From Cristatella mucedo (taxonomy: Eukaryota > Bryozoa > Phylactolaemata > Cristatellidae), in NCBI GenBank assembly GCA_009760855.2, contig WPIO01000058.1, forward strand, positions 127,501 through 191,500: a DNA stretch of 64,000 bases, in the 5' to 3' direction. The notes beneath the pieces were generated by a model, which did no database searches, was not told the origin of the DNA, and saw only the letters and a list, made by a program, of their open reading frames with translations. Of this stretch, positions 1-13,600 are shown piece by piece. Position 1 is the stretch's first letter. Every line of letters begins with the position of its first letter. A program made the translations under genes and the position numbers.

Positions 1-49
1 CGCTCCACTTGCTTCACGTCTTTTCGCTTCACTTGCTTGCTGTCTGAAC

Positions 50-232
50 GTCTTTGTTCTGCTTTTCGGCTTCCAATCATAGCACTGTCCCTCGAACTAG
101 TATGCAATCTTTTGGTGATCGGGCCTTCAGTTCGTATGCACCGAAAGTCTGGAACTCGCTTCAAGCTATGGTCACTACCTGCAAGGACTTGGCATCATTT
201 AGGTCTCAGCTTAAGACTATCTATTAGACATC
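50..232 (+). mobile_element. LINE C-terminal fragment
   Basis: Plus-strand frame reading SFGDRAFSSYAPKVWNSLQ then KDLASFRSQLKTIY and a stop: the last residues of an L2/CR1-like LINE protein. Distinct from families 1 and 2 in its last 20 residues. Confidence 0.75.
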
Positions 233-297
233 AATTTATGATTATGTTTATTTTTATTTAAGTATCTCCGTCTGTAAATCCACAAATTCACAAGGAC

Positions 298-350
298 TAT
301 GTGGGTGCTACGCAGGCGAGTTTTGTATAGCGCACTCACAGCCTACGCGG
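298..350 (-). mobile_element. LINE family 1, 3'-terminal scrap
   Basis: About 50 bp (TTTTGTATAGCGCACTCACA core) matching, in reverse, the 3' end of the family 1 LINEs at 31080-31140 and 54025-54070. Confidence 0.6.
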
Positions 351-435
351 CGTTTGGTGCGCATTCGGTAGCCACCAGACTTCGTCTCACGCAGCTAAAA
401 GAAAGTGGGGAGCATAGCAGAGTCAGGAGAGCAGT

Positions 436-870
436 TATAATAATAATAATAATAATAATTCACTTGATAAAGTGCCCTCAGAGAACTCAATCTCTCTCTA
501 GGCGCTTTACATTTGCTGTAAAGTGAAATGCAATTGAATGGTAAGTAAAATCATGCTTGAAAAACAAACGAAATGAATAAAATGGTTAGGGTGACATGCA
601 CAGGGTCAGCATGCAAATGTGGTTACTGGCAGCATGCACAGTTTCAGCACGCATAAGCACATCAAGGACGAATCACAGGGACCCACTAAATGCTGTCCTA
701 AATAGGTGTGTTTTTAGGTTCCTTTTAAATGTGGTCAGGTCAGGGGATGTTCTGAAGCAGGTCGGGAGAGAGTTCCAGACTTTGGGAGCATATGAACTAA
801 ATGCACGGTCTCCAAAGGATTTAAGGTTTGTACAAGTAGTACGAGTAGTGAGTAGCATGGAAGTAGCAGC
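436..870 (-). mobile_element. LINE family 2, C-terminus, 3' UTR and microsatellite tail
   Basis: Minus strand encodes [35 protein letters not shown], followed by the family 2 3' UTR and tail ending in (ATT)n at 436-460. Same layout as 63085-63500. Confidence 0.85.
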
Positions 871-2970
871 TGAGGACCGCTTGAAAGGATGAGCCATAGT
901 CGGCAGTAGGAGAGTAGTTGTTGCGTAAGAATTATGGAAGCGAGTTCCACAGTCTAGGACCTGCAAAGCTAAAGCTTCTGCCGCCAACGTTCTTTAAGCG
1001 GAGGAATGAAACAGCTAATTTATTATCCACACAGGACCTAAGGGCACGAAGAGGCTGAAACTGATGCAGCAGTTCAGCTAGGTGCGAAGGAGCCCAACCG
1101 TGACAGGCCTTGTGGGTCAGGAAAAGAACCTTGCTGTGAATCCGATGGTCAACCGGCATCCATCTTAGTTCTTTTAGCAAAGGAGATACGTGCACAAACT
1201 TATGGGACTTAAAGACAAGCCTTGCAGCCATATTCATAGTCAGCTGCAGTGGCCTAATCGCTTTTTTCATAGCCCAGCCAATAGGGAATTGCAATAATCA
1301 AGCCGAGTCAGAACTAAGGAGCTAGTTAAATTTTTTTCAAGCAACTGTGGAAGACAGCTCCTAATCTTGGATAGGAGCCTGACGTGGTGGCTAGCTGCAG
1401 AAGCAGTCTTCTGAATGAAACTTTTAAAATTGAGGCAGCTGTCGAAAACGACACCTAAATTTCGAGCAGGTGGTGATGTCTCACAACAGCATCACTAATT
1501 AGAAGAGCAAAGCCTTTTAATCCAGCTACACACTTAGGGTGTCCTATGAGCAGCAGTTCGGTTTTATCATCATTTAATTTCAAGAAGTTTTCCGACATCC
1601 AGGATCGAATATCGGCAAGGCGAGCATTCAATTTTTCAGTTGCTGCAGCAGATTCCGACGGTTTTAATGAAAAAATACAACTGAGTATCGTCATCATAAA
1701 AGTGATATCCTATTCCATGGGCCATAATCACTTTTCCCAGAGGTTGTGTGTAAATGGAGAACAGCAAGGGACCGAGTACAGACCCTTGAGGGACTCCACA
1801 TGTGACCCTTCTCGTGTGTGAGACCTGACCCCACACGACACGAATTGAACGATCAGACAAGTACGATTTAAACCACGCCAGTACTTCGTCTGCCAGACCA
1901 ATCGTTGTTCTCAATCGTTCAAGCAGAACATCGTGATCAATCGTGTCGAAGGCAGCAGACAGATCTAGCAGAGCTACGGCAGTGACATTCCCGTCGTCGT
2001 TGCCACGTAGAATGTCATTGTTAACACGGAGGAGAGCAGTTTCAGTGGAGTGCTGCCTCTTGAGCCCTGATTGAAATGTTTCTTAAATTCCATTATTTTC
2101 AATATGTTCAACCAGCTGCTTAGCAACAATTTTTTTCAAGAATCTCTGACAAGAAAGGAAGAAGGGAAACAGGGCAATAGTTTGCAAGGACCTCTGTGTC
2201 TAATCCAGGCTCTTAAAGTATGGGTCTAACGATTGCCGATTTGAAGGACTTGGGTAAAACCCCTTTTCACAGAGAAGCATTAAAAATCTTGGATATGGCA
2301 GGGTTAAGTTGGACTGCTAGTGAAGACCACAGAGATGAAGGTATAGGGTCTTTAGGAGATGAGTTCTTTTTGCTTGACCTTATTAGATTAGCCACATCGC
2401 ATGCAGAAACCTCGGAGAACCTTGTAAGGAAGGTCACAGGTTGTGGAACGGCGATTGCTTTAGTCTGGGGGGGGGCTCATTAGAGGCACGAATGTGCACA
2501 ATTGTTTCAGTAAAGAATGCTGAAAACTTTTCGGCTGAGTCCTTAATATCTGGGGAGTCAGACCTCTCAGCATTGGCCAGTAAATGGTTTACTGTTTTAT
2601 AAATCTGTTTAGGGTCTGACTGGCAGGAATTCAGCTTTCGTATGAAAAAAGAAGCCTTGGCTTTTTTAGGCTTTCGGGTGTAAACTCGAAGGAAGTCTTT
2701 CAAATTGACTAGATCTGCATCAGACCCCGATTTCTTGAAACGAAGTTCAAGCCTGCGCTTAACCCGGCGAATCTTTAGGAGTTTTTTTGTAAACTGAAAG
2801 GAATCTCCACGACTTTGAACAGGGATAGAATGAACGGGAGCGTACTTGTCAAGAGCACTCCTGAGTGTCATGTTCATTGCATCAGTGAGGGTATTGAGGT
2901 TGCCGGTCGAGTCTGAATGCAGATCAAGACCTGCATCACAAACAGATTTCAAAAACATCTGCTGCACTCA
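870..2970 (-). mobile_element. LINE family 1, linker, reverse transcriptase and C-terminus, decayed
   Basis: Minus strand, upstream to downstream: linker domain (2434-2967, including SDPKQIYKTVNHLLANAE), reverse transcriptase (1636-1914, [20 protein letters not shown] with YDDDTQLY as the catalytic-box equivalent), the following domain (LKLNDDKTELLLIG near 1550) and the C-terminal region (932-1294, [31 protein letters not shown]). The frame is broken at several points. Its own 3' end is missing and family 2 sequence begins at about 870. Confidence 0.88.
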
Positions 2971-3420
2971 GCATTCCCCTGGCCTTACTGAATGTGTCTT
3001 TTTGTTCCTGTATGCATTGCATGCTTACACTGCATAATTCAGTACATGTTTCAAGCCTACGGCTCCATTAACTGGTGCCCATGAGCATCTTCTTGTGTGC
3101 TTTAGCATGCCTGCCAAATGACGATGCTTATTTGCATTTTTGTCAAACCGTGATACCTGTTGGTATCATTAACCTTTGATTATTGATTCTCTTTTGGATA
3201 GTTGTAAAGGCCTGCATATCGATTTAGCTCTCTTAGGGCGCTATACAAAAGCGATTATTTTCATCATTTTACTTACGATTATTTTCATCATGTTACTGGC
3301 GCCAAAGAAAACTAGCTGTCCAATGAAAACAAACAGCATGTTTGTTTTCATCATGGAATAATACAATCCCAACACCTGACTGGATTCAAACTTTCCGGTC
3401 AACTAGATAACATGGCACTT
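2970..3420 (+). repeat. Mostly unassigned; LINE-type 3' tail at 3200-3275
   Basis: Only the tail is recognisable, with TTAGGGCGCTATACAAAAGC followed by an ATT-rich end at 3230-3275. The rest of the stretch shows nothing I can assign. Confidence 0.45.
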
Positions 3421-3421
3421 G

Positions 3422-4440
3422 ATGATAATGCACTTGATAAAGCACCCTCAGAGAACTCAATCTCTTTCTAGGCGCTTTACATTTGCTGCAAAGGGAAACG
3501 CGATTGAATGGTGAGTAATATCATGCTTGATAAACAACATGAACAACGTGGTTAGGGGTGACATGCACAGGGTCAGCATGCAAATGTGGTTAGTGGCAGC
3601 ATGCACAGTCTCAGCACGCATAAGCTTGTGAAAGACGAGTCACAGGCACCCACTAAATGCGGTCCTATATAGGTGTGTTTTAAGTTCTTTTTAAATGTGG
3701 TCAAGTCAGGAGATAACGTGACACAACTCGGGAGTGAGTTCCATGCCTTAAGAGCATACGAACTAAATGCACGGTCTCCAAAGGATTTGAGGTTTGCACG
3801 AGGTATTGGTAGACTGTTGGATTCCGAAAAGCGGGTGGTACGATGCTTGGCCTGGTGGGGGAGTAGATCTGAGAGATAGGCTGGAGCCAGAGAATGAAGT
3901 GACCTTACAGTGAGCAACAAAACCTTGAAGTCGATCCGTTGCTTGACTGGTAGCCAGTGCAGGTCGGCAAGAAGTGGTGTGATGTGGCAACTGCGACCCT
4001 CACGACAGACAAGCCTAGCTGTGGAGTTTTGCACAGGCTGTAATGGCCTGATTGCACATGCCGGTAGGCCAGTAAGCAGTGAGTTTCAGAAGTCAAGACG
4101 GGATGTCACGAATGCATGGACCAACTTAGACGTGGTATCCTTATCTAAACAAGCCCGAATTTTAGCAATGTTATGAAGCTGAAAGTAGGCAGACGACTGT
4201 GGAGCTGATTTGGTCGTCTAACGAGAGGTCACTTTGGAACATGACACCTAGATTTCGAGCTGATTCAACGAGAGATATGCTGGCAGAGCCAATTTTGAGC
4301 ATCAGCCTTTCCAATTTCTGAATCACACCGGGTTTGCCCATAACTAGTAAGTTGGTTTTATCGTCGTTTAGTTTTACAAAATTTGTGGGCAGACCTGTCA
4401 CTGCTCCACTTTAGCTTCGAGCCACACAAGAGTGCCGGGA
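3422..4440 (-). mobile_element. LINE family 2, 3' third, decayed
   Basis: Minus strand encodes LVVMGKPG-like and SARNLGVMFQSDLSLDDQIS (4171-4401), then [56 protein letters not shown], the 3' UTR and the tail at 3425-3480. It carries frameshifts relative to 63245-63991. It sits in the LIS1 intron left of exon 5. Confidence 0.9.
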
Positions 4441-4517
4441 AATGCAGCTTAAAAGTGAAGGCAGGGTCAAGGACAAAGAGCCAGAAGCTACCATTTAGGG
4501 AAAACGGCTGGCCATAC

Positions 4518-4614
4518 CTAGCCATCTTCCGGTGTGGTCAAAAGCAATGTCTTGCACCGAGTCTGTATGACCTTTCAATGTTCTCTCGTAATCGCCGGTC
4601 TCGAAATCCCAAAC
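4518..4614 (-). CDS. PAFAH1B1: LIS1 exon 5, WD40 blades 1-2; last LIS1 exon seen
   Basis: Residues 132-163: [19 protein letters not shown] then [13 protein letters not shown], ending one base into an Ala codon at a GTATGG donor. It continues directly from ATIK of exon 4. The next expected exon (SCSADMxIKLWDF-like) is not found in 1-4517, which is mostly LINE sequence, so the gene must continue off the left edge. Confidence 0.95.
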
Positions 4615-7600
4615 CTGCAGTACAAAGCAATGCGATTTATCAACACTGGGTTGGTGCAAGAGAGCTAGGTGCAGAGCACAAGATAACCAATCACCAATGA
4701 CGAGCCAACTCAGGTGCTACGGCAGCGGCATACAAACGCCGCCATAGCAGAAGTAAGGTACGGCCTGAGAACCAACTTCATTCAGGCTCTATGGCATGCT
4801 GCTCACACGGCACTGCACCTATCGTCCGAATCGACAGCCTCGGATCATCGACAGCAAACGGATACGTCGATTCATGAATTCGTAAGATTTAAAGAGCCAA
4901 CAAATAAAGCTCCACAAGTGCTAAGCCAAAGATGGCAGCACCTACCAAATTCACTTATAAAACGGCTAACCTTGTTTACTGCTGGAACGGACAAGCATAG
5001 TGTCGCATATTATTACGACCATGTCCCAGAAGTTTCTCATAACTTCACATGTCAGTGAGTGCCCCACGGACGCCACAAGTTTGGCAGGCCATTCTGTGCT
5101 GCACCAGCGACTGTGCACAGCGCCAGGCAGTCCCACACAGAGCCAGGCAGTCCCGCACAGAGCTCTCTGCGAGCTAAGCCCGAGCCTATGACAGCATTGC
5201 GCTACCAGCTCAACTCCAACAAGTGGCTCAACTACGTATGACAAGAATATCTATGAAGGTAATAGAGTTCCTGACGTAGACACATTACATTACAACTGGG
5301 AGCCACTACGGGGTGGCAGTTGGCCGGCAAATGTCTATACAAGCATCTTTTGGCTACAGAGGCCCAAAGGCTGAGTAAAACGGCAAAAACCAGACAGGCT
5401 GGAATAGCACAAGTACAATGCTCACCGGATGTTTAAAGACAGATGATCGGTCTATTGGAATGACGGGAGCAAATTTCAGCTGCTTGGAAATAACAGCCTC
5501 GACTTCAGTGGAAGAAACAGCAGACTACCCAGACTGCCTGCTGAAAACTTTTAAACATGGTGGTGGCAGAATCGTAGCATGAGACCATTTTCCAAAGAGC
5601 AAGGCATCGAGTCGGGACATCTCATTCCTAGCATTGATCCCCACAATGTGTACCTCGATGTGCTTCCAAATGTAGAAATGCTATCTTCCAGAAAGAACTC
5701 TCTTTTGAGAGCTAGATTCATGAATCAGCACGATAATGAAGCAAAGCATAATGCAATGTGGGTCAGATAATGGTCTCATGACTCGTCGGTAACCTTGATG
5801 GATTGGTGATCCAGTCGGTCGAGCAATTAAAATCCCAGAGTATCTAAGGGATGAAACGGCTTCTCTGGTTTGGCCAAGTGGTACCGTGCTTGCCTCTAAC
5901 GGCCAAGGTCGTGGGTTCGGCAGTGTTGCAGTCCTCTACAGCTCTTTTTTCATCGGGAAACATAGTGAGGTGGTTTGTAGCTCGAACTGCACTACTGATT
6001 TATTGCATATTCTCCAACCAGATCCGGCCTGTGTATGTGCATGCGCAAAACAAGAAGTCTCAAACCGTGAACATTCCCCAAGCTAGTGCTTGCCACAGTT
6101 ATTAAGATAATTTTTCTAAAAAAGGTATATCTGTGGCACATCCAAAAATCTTACTTCACCATCTTCTGATACTGCTTCCAAAAACGATCCTTCGAACCGC
6201 AACTGTTTCTGCACCCAAATGAAACTGCCAAGCAAGTTACTTGTGCATGTTTTCCGCACTTAGTAGTCGAACCAAAGTAGCAGCATGCACAATCTGGTAC
6301 ATTCACAGGTTCCTCATATATTAATCTTATCTTGTGGTAGTATTTTTGGCCGTGAATTTGTAAAAACTAAGCAAACCTGCAGATTTGTGTTAATTCCCAC
6401 GGTGCGTAGATTTTACGGGCAATCACAATATCTGTGTGCGTGTGTATGTGTGTGTGCGTGTTGAATGGGGCAGCGACTTGAAATTACCTTTATGGTGGCA
6501 TCTTCACTGGCTGACACGCATATACTATATGCAGGATGGAAAGCAACTCGAATAACAGGGCTCCTGTGACCACTGAGTGAGTATTTTTCTGGAGGGCGTG
6601 GTATCCATTCTGTAGGACTTCGTTTGTCTTTCGTGGGGCAGCCGGTTGTGTACTCTTTCTCTGTCTCGGCTAGCCTAGCTTCGAGGTCCATGACCTACAG
6701 CAATACGAGGATAGGCGTGCTTACAGCAGCGTCAGACACTGCGCATGACTCGCAGTTAGGTGAGGTCACACACGCAATCAGGGCAAAGGCAGAGCAATCA
6801 CGAGACCACGGGGAAGAAACAGGAGGATGCCAATCTCGTAAGATGAGCAAACCAATAACACCAATAGTGTCACGACTACGCAGTTCATACACTGTACCGG
6901 CTGGCAGCTGGCAGAAAAATGAACTTTTGGAAAACGACTGACTGAGCAACGCATACTGAAGTAGTTTGGAAACCTCAAGACAAAACCACCATCTTCGAGA
7001 CGTTTCAGCACACAGCAAAAGGTGAAGTGAGTGATATGTTTATCACAGCTCTACTACAACAAAAAATGCTTGCAACAAAGGCAAAGTACGAGATGCCTCT
7101 GTGCCCAGGGGAACTAAGGCAGAGATGCCTCTGTGCCAAGGAGAACTAAGGCAGAGGTTTTCTAGCTTTTTTGGGCCACTCAAAATTCCCAATCCACGGC
7201 AATCCGATCTAATATAAGCATTATCGGAGCAGTAGTTTCAACAGCTCCCTAGCAAATACAATTACAATTATACAAGAAAATATTAAAGATGGAAACTGAT
7301 CTGAGCACGTTTATGCAAAATGCAGTAATAACTTCTCTTTAAAATCACGGTTAGCTTCTTTGCTGTTGGATAGTTTTAAGCATGGTGAGTAGGCCAGGTG
7401 AAAAAATGGCAGTTTCCTAAAGAAAGTATGTGAGTATGCACAGAAAGTGCATCGATCAGACCTTCCGGCACGAAAAAAACCGCTGCAGACAATCGCCTCG
7501 TAAACCAGTAGGACCAAAGGGATCCATAACATCTTAGCATTCAGACCTGGTGCATGTCACCTCTATTTTATGCTTGTTGTCATTGGGCATGCTACCACTA

Positions 7601-10600
7601 ATCATTCTACCATGCTTCCTTTGCAGCAAATGTAAAGTGCCTAGAAAGGGATTAAATTCTCAGAGGCTGCTATACAAATGTATTAATATTAAACTTTCAT
7701 AAAGCTTAATTTCCAGGGTCGGTTGGTCCCCTGTAAATTTCATAACTCGGCTAATACCTCACGTATCGGAGCAAATTTGAAATGTGAGTTCAGCTCTGCT
7801 TGTTTCAAATGAGGCAAGAAAAATTTGATTTTGGCTGGATACATAATGCTCTACATGTCCACGATTACGAAAAGTAAAGCTCGAGTATGTTTGATGACGT
7901 ATACAGCAAAATGTATCTAACTGAAATCAGAAATCTTCCGGAATATAATGATAATACACTTGATAAAGCACCCTCAGAGAACTCAATCTCTTTCTAGGCA
8001 CTTTACAATTTCTGCAAATGAAGCATGATCGAATGGTTATTGGTAGCATGCTCAATACACAACAAGAATCGCTGTGCATGTCACCTCTAACCATGTTGGG
8101 CTGGTTGACATTGAGCATGCTACCATTAACCACTCGATCATGCGTCCTTTACAGCATATGTAAAGTGCATAGAAAGAGGTTAAGTTCTCTGGTGGTGCTA
8201 TACAAATACATTATCATTAGACTTCTTCTTTTATACCCCTAGATCAATCAAAACTAGTTGCGGAGTCGCCATTGTCCCACGCTACTCCCTTAATTTCAAA
8301 CAGTTCACAGTCCCTTCGAAGCGGTCTTCGTTGGTTTTTTGAGTTTATCTGACAACAAGCTACTAATGATAGAAGTAGTCTACCTGCCCCCGCCAGGTCC
8401 AACTTCATCTCATGAATAAAAAAGAAAATATAATTCATTTGTATAGCACCCTAAGTGAACTTTACCTCTATTCAGGCGATTCACATGTCACGGGGCTCAA
8501 GCCCAGGACCTCGACCTCAAGTATATTCACCTTGGCCCTTGGTCGGGGCGAGCATCTTAACCACTGAGCCAAACCAGCACCAAGAGATTTCTCTTATCTC
8601 AGTTTGATTCTGTGTGCAAGGAATGGATCTTCAAAATTCATTTTGATAACTCATCTGACAACTTAGGTGCTAAATTGCGTGCACTTACGGACTAATTTTC
8701 TCGTGTGGTTTATGTGCATGACCCGACTCACATTAAGGGTCATACACTCGACCAAATTCTCTCTTACAATTGTATGCTATCATCTTATTACTAAACTCTG
8801 CTTATCAGACCACATTCGGGTCTCATTCAGTCTACAGTGAGCGCCCTCCTCCGCATCTAGTCATCTGTGAATTCCAAAACCTCTATACCCTTGACATCGA
8901 TGTCGTCCGCCTGAGAATGTCTTCATCGCCCCTGCTGCTCAATCCCCCTCCGACCTGTCATCATTGGCAGAATGCTACAAAACGACACTAGCTGACATAC
9001 TCGACGAGTTTGTACCACTGACTAAGTGTGCAGTGTGCTTTCGCCCAGACGGTCAATGGTTTACCACAGACACTAAACTCGGTAGGCCTACCAAGTTCAA
9101 GCCTGCGAAAGCATACAAAAGATCAGGACTGACTTCCTTCACAGGCGAACGAGGACTATTGTAGATCGAACCAATCCATCCTAGCAAAGGCTGAGTCTAG
9201 CTTCTATAAAACATTGTTAAACCACAGATGCACAACCCAAAAATGCTGATGTATACGATCTACCATCTCCTTAACCACTCTCGGGTTAGCTCCCTACCAA
9301 CCGATCTTTGTGGTGATGTAGCTGATCACTTCTCTAGCTTATTTGTCAGCAAAAAAGACAAGATCCGAGTCCATCCCTAAGGTAGCATCATCCCTTCTGA
9401 ACTTCTGTCCCTCAATAACAACCCTACAGGATTCATCTCCCTCAATTCCATTCAGCACCTCGGCGTCATTCAAGGAGGCCACAAGTGACCCCATCCTGAA
9501 ATTCATCTCCCAATCAAAATACTGTCCTACTTCTAAAATGCAGCGATCGGCTGCTGCCGTGCAAAACTAACTTAATAAATGTCCTTAGCTCCAGTTCATG
9601 TCCTTTCCCCTTTCAAAAAGGCTGTAGTTAGGCCACTTATTAAGAAAGCACCAACTAGACCAAGAAAACTTGAGCTTCTGCTCATTCTTCTACCGTTCCT
9701 ATCAGGGGCACCGGAACGAGTTGTCGCAGACCAGCTTAACTCACACATCGAAACTTCAAACATAGCAAGCAAATTCCGGTCTGGTTTTAGAGCTCATCAC
9801 TCCAATGAGTCAGCATTGCTTCGGGTGTATAACGACCTTCCTTCACGGGAATGCAGACTCGGGTAAAGTCTCTTTGCTTGTTTTGCTTGATCTTTCGGCA
9901 ACGTTTGATACTATTAATCAAGTCCTTCTAGAGTGTTCCTCAAGTTTTCTCTCCTTCATCTGACATGGGCATCACTGGCACTGCACTACAATGGTTTAGC
10001 TCATATCTCATTGGGAGGCCCGGAGTATTGATGTGAACGGAGAAAGACCATCCAAGGAACAACTGCACCAAGTATGGGGTACCTCAGGATTCTGTACTTG
10101 GTCCGCTTCTCTTCACAGTCTATACTCTCCCTCTTGCCGATGTGATCGCCAAGCACATTCTAGGCTTTTTTCTATGCAGGCGACGCACAGTTGCACCTTT
10201 GCTTTAATCCCCTGTAGCATTGCACGACGAATTCTCAACACCTTTGCTGCATGTGTTTCTGACATCCACACGGCAGCAAACTAAGTGTGATTCAGAAACT
10301 GGATCAGCTCTGCCAGCATATCTCCTGTTGCTTCTAGACAAAATCTAGCTGCCATATTCCAAAGTAACTTTTCACTCGACAACCACATGAGCTCCACAGT
10401 CACGAAAGTCGGCATAACATTGCTAAAATTAGGTCTTGCTTAGACAGGGATACTGTATCCAAATTGGCCCATGCATTTGTGACATTCCATCTTGACTCCT
10501 GTAACTCACTGCTTGCTGATCTTTCGGCCTGTGCACTCACGCACTTACAGCAGATGCAAAACTCGGCAGCAAGGCTTATCTGTCGTGAGCGTTGCAATGC

Positions 10601-13600
10601 CACCACTTCTTGCCGACCTGCACTGGCGCCCAGTCAAGCAGTGCATCGACTTCAAGGTTCTGTCACTCACTTTAAGATCCCTTCATTGTCTTGCTTCAGC
10701 CTACCAATCAGAACTATTCCTCAACCAGGCAAGGCATCAAGCCAAATGCTTTTTAAACTCAAATCGTTTGGCTATACCTCGTACAAACCTCAAATCAGTC
10801 AGAGACCATGCTTTTAGTTTGTATGCTCCGAAAACTTGGAACTTACTCCCAACTGAAGTCATTCCACCCTCCCCCCCCCCCCCCCGCGATTTGACGACAT
10901 ATAAAAAAAAAGCTAAAAACACCTGATTTTGACAGCATTTGGTGGGTCCTTGTAATTTGTCCTTATGCATGCTTATAGGTGCTGGCATGGTTTATGCTGC
11001 CTATGACCACATTTACATGTTGATACAGTGCATGTCACCATAACCATGTTATGCTTGTTGACGTTGTGTATGTTACCACTAGCCATTTGATCATGGTTCC
11101 TTTATAGCATATGTAAAGTGCCTAGAAATAGATTAAGTTCTCTGAGGGTGGCGCCATACGATGTTTTATTATTGATATTAATGATGATATATTAATTAAA
11201 TATATTATTAATGATGATCCAACGACCTCTCGGCTAGATCTCTCAGCATGCTTTGACACGACTGACCACCAGACCCTTCTGGAGTACTTCTCGAGAAGCC
11301 TAGGTATCACTGACCAATGTGACAAACTGGGTTAGACACTACCTCCGTGAGAGATGTCACAGTGTAGGTGTACAGGCATCAAGTATACTAGCTGATTTAA
11401 CAGCATCTTTTGTATAGGGACAAAAGCCTATCACCACCACTTGCAGCGGCAATAAAGGATCGCCCACAGCAGAATTCGCACCCGCACCCTCGGTCATGAA
11501 TAGCAACAGCTGACCTAGTGTGCCATCCATCACGTCATTAAGTATAGATAAAAATGGGTGCCTGTCATTCATCCATGGAGCCCTTAAAGTATGGGGTCCC
11601 TTTCCTGGGTTCAGTCTTGGTCCTTCTTCTTTTCATTATACCTCTCGCCTATGTAATTGCTAAACACGATCTACACCGCTGACAATAAGTGCTACCAAAC
11701 CTTAAAACCCTTCTAAGCCAGGCTCCAAATAAGACTTTCTCACTTCCATTGCAGATCACATTAACGATATTTGTACCTATACATATACATATATATAGAG
11801 AGAGAGACACGCACGTGTGTGTATTCATTTGTATAGCGCCCTAAGAGAACTTAATCTCTTTTCAGGCGCTTCACGTATGCCTTCTGTTTTATGTTTTTAC
11901 ATATTTTTATTTATGTTTTCTTTACTTGTTGCTCTACCCTCATCAGAACTTGCTTAAGCATGTTCAATAATCCCCAACAATCTACCCCCTCAACCCAAGA
12001 GCACTTCTAGGGTCCTTTAAAGCTACGTTTGGTTCTGTAAACTTTTTTTATGTGTCTATGTCACGCCATGCGCCATCGTGGGGTCTCTCTACCTCCCCTT
12101 CCTCTCCTATCCCGATCCCTTCCCTTTCCTTCCCATACAGGATCGAGTTGGCCAGCCAACAGCATAGCAAAGGCATTATTTTCAATCTGCTGCAGGCATG
12201 CTGTTTCACCAGGTATGACGTGTGATTAAGTAGTTGCAACATACGCGCATTTTTTATAGCTGTGCTGCAAAGACTTGTAAGTATCTGACTTCTTTAATAG
12301 GCAATTTTTCCTCCATACCCAGTAAGCTCCCAAGACGAATGAAGTAAGAATTTTGCAGGTGTACAGATACACTTGGCCAACTGACTTGAAAACTATGACG
12401 ACATATTATGGCAAAGGAAGCACACAGGAAGGACACTCGAAAGTCGATCCCTTTTTTGCAGCATTCCTCGTGACGGCACGGTCTGGCTGTATTAAAGGGG
12501 ATCAGGGGTTAATAAAATGTCAAAAGAGTATTCCACCATCCAACATGCTATTATTAGAAATGTGACATGCCACGAGTGCATGCTAACAGTCCAAGACACA
12601 TTCAGCAGTAATGCAACAAGCAAGCCACTGCTGCATCTAATAGGCAGATATATGCTCCCAAAGCTTGGAACTCACTTCCAACTGATGGTAAGACATTCCC
12701 TGACTTGATATTTAAAAAGAAGCTGAAAAAGCACATGTTTATCATAGGATTTGTTAGGTCCTTGTGATTTGTCCTCTGCGTGCTCATTCGTGCAGACACT
12801 GTACATGTTACCACTACCCATATTAAGCACGTTGACACCATGCATTTTACCACTAGCCATATAGTCATACTTTTCTAGCCATATAGTCATACTTCTTCTC
12901 CAGCCTATATGAAGTGCCTAGAAAGAGATTAAAGTTTTCTAAGGGTGCTACACAAGCGAATGGTTATTATTAAAACACGTAGTACCAACTAGAGGTTATG
13001 ATTTGTCACAATGGCACAATCACCTGTAACTAAATGAAAAGATGGAAAGGATAAGATATGAGTTGGTTTGCACATTTACCTTTTTCTGAAGCCGGATTAC
13101 AGAAGTCCATTTCTTCTCCAATAGACCAGAGAACTTGTTCTCTATTTCCTCTGGCTACAGCAACAAACAAACAAAAAAAACGGCTTAAGTGAAGCAGGAG
13201 ACTGGTCGGACAGAGGATGACGAGTATCCGGCTGTAATTATGTAAGGATGCATTGCGGACCATAGCTTGCTAACAACATTCCGTGCTCTTCTACCAGTGT
13301 TCGAGCCAATCTCCAGATTTATTTCGCAGTAGTCTCGGGATTTGAGCCCTAGCTTCATCCAAAGCAGCAGCACTGTCATAAAGCCGTCTCTAACATAAAC
13401 AAGGATAGGCTAGCAATCAAAAGGCTATGACGGATGCTAATACCTGACAAAAATTTGATGCTTTATAAGGTAGGAAGGAGGTACAACATTTTACCAGAAA
13501 AAAAGACCTGCAACATGAAATCATGCCATAACCTGATAGTCAAATTTTAACTCTGACGCAAAAAAATCTTTGCCCACTTAAGTCTTAATTCTTAGTACGA

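Noticed and set aside
1-4517. Search for the remaining LIS1 WD40 exons.
   Set aside because: No SCSADM/IKLWDF- or SASRDKTIKMW-like segment found; the stretch is almost entirely LINE-derived, so the exons must lie further left.
4714-5058. 115-codon plus-strand frame in LIS1 intron 4.
   Set aside because: No motif recognised, no splice or gene context; probably chance or remnant of an unknown repeat.
13292-13389. Minus-strand segment reading [18 protein letters not shown] after a good acceptor, resembling a LisH second helix.
   Set aside because: It has no usable donor before an in-frame stop, and the real LisH exon (20116-20194) joins exon 3 (13080-13154) directly in phase with the expected sequence.
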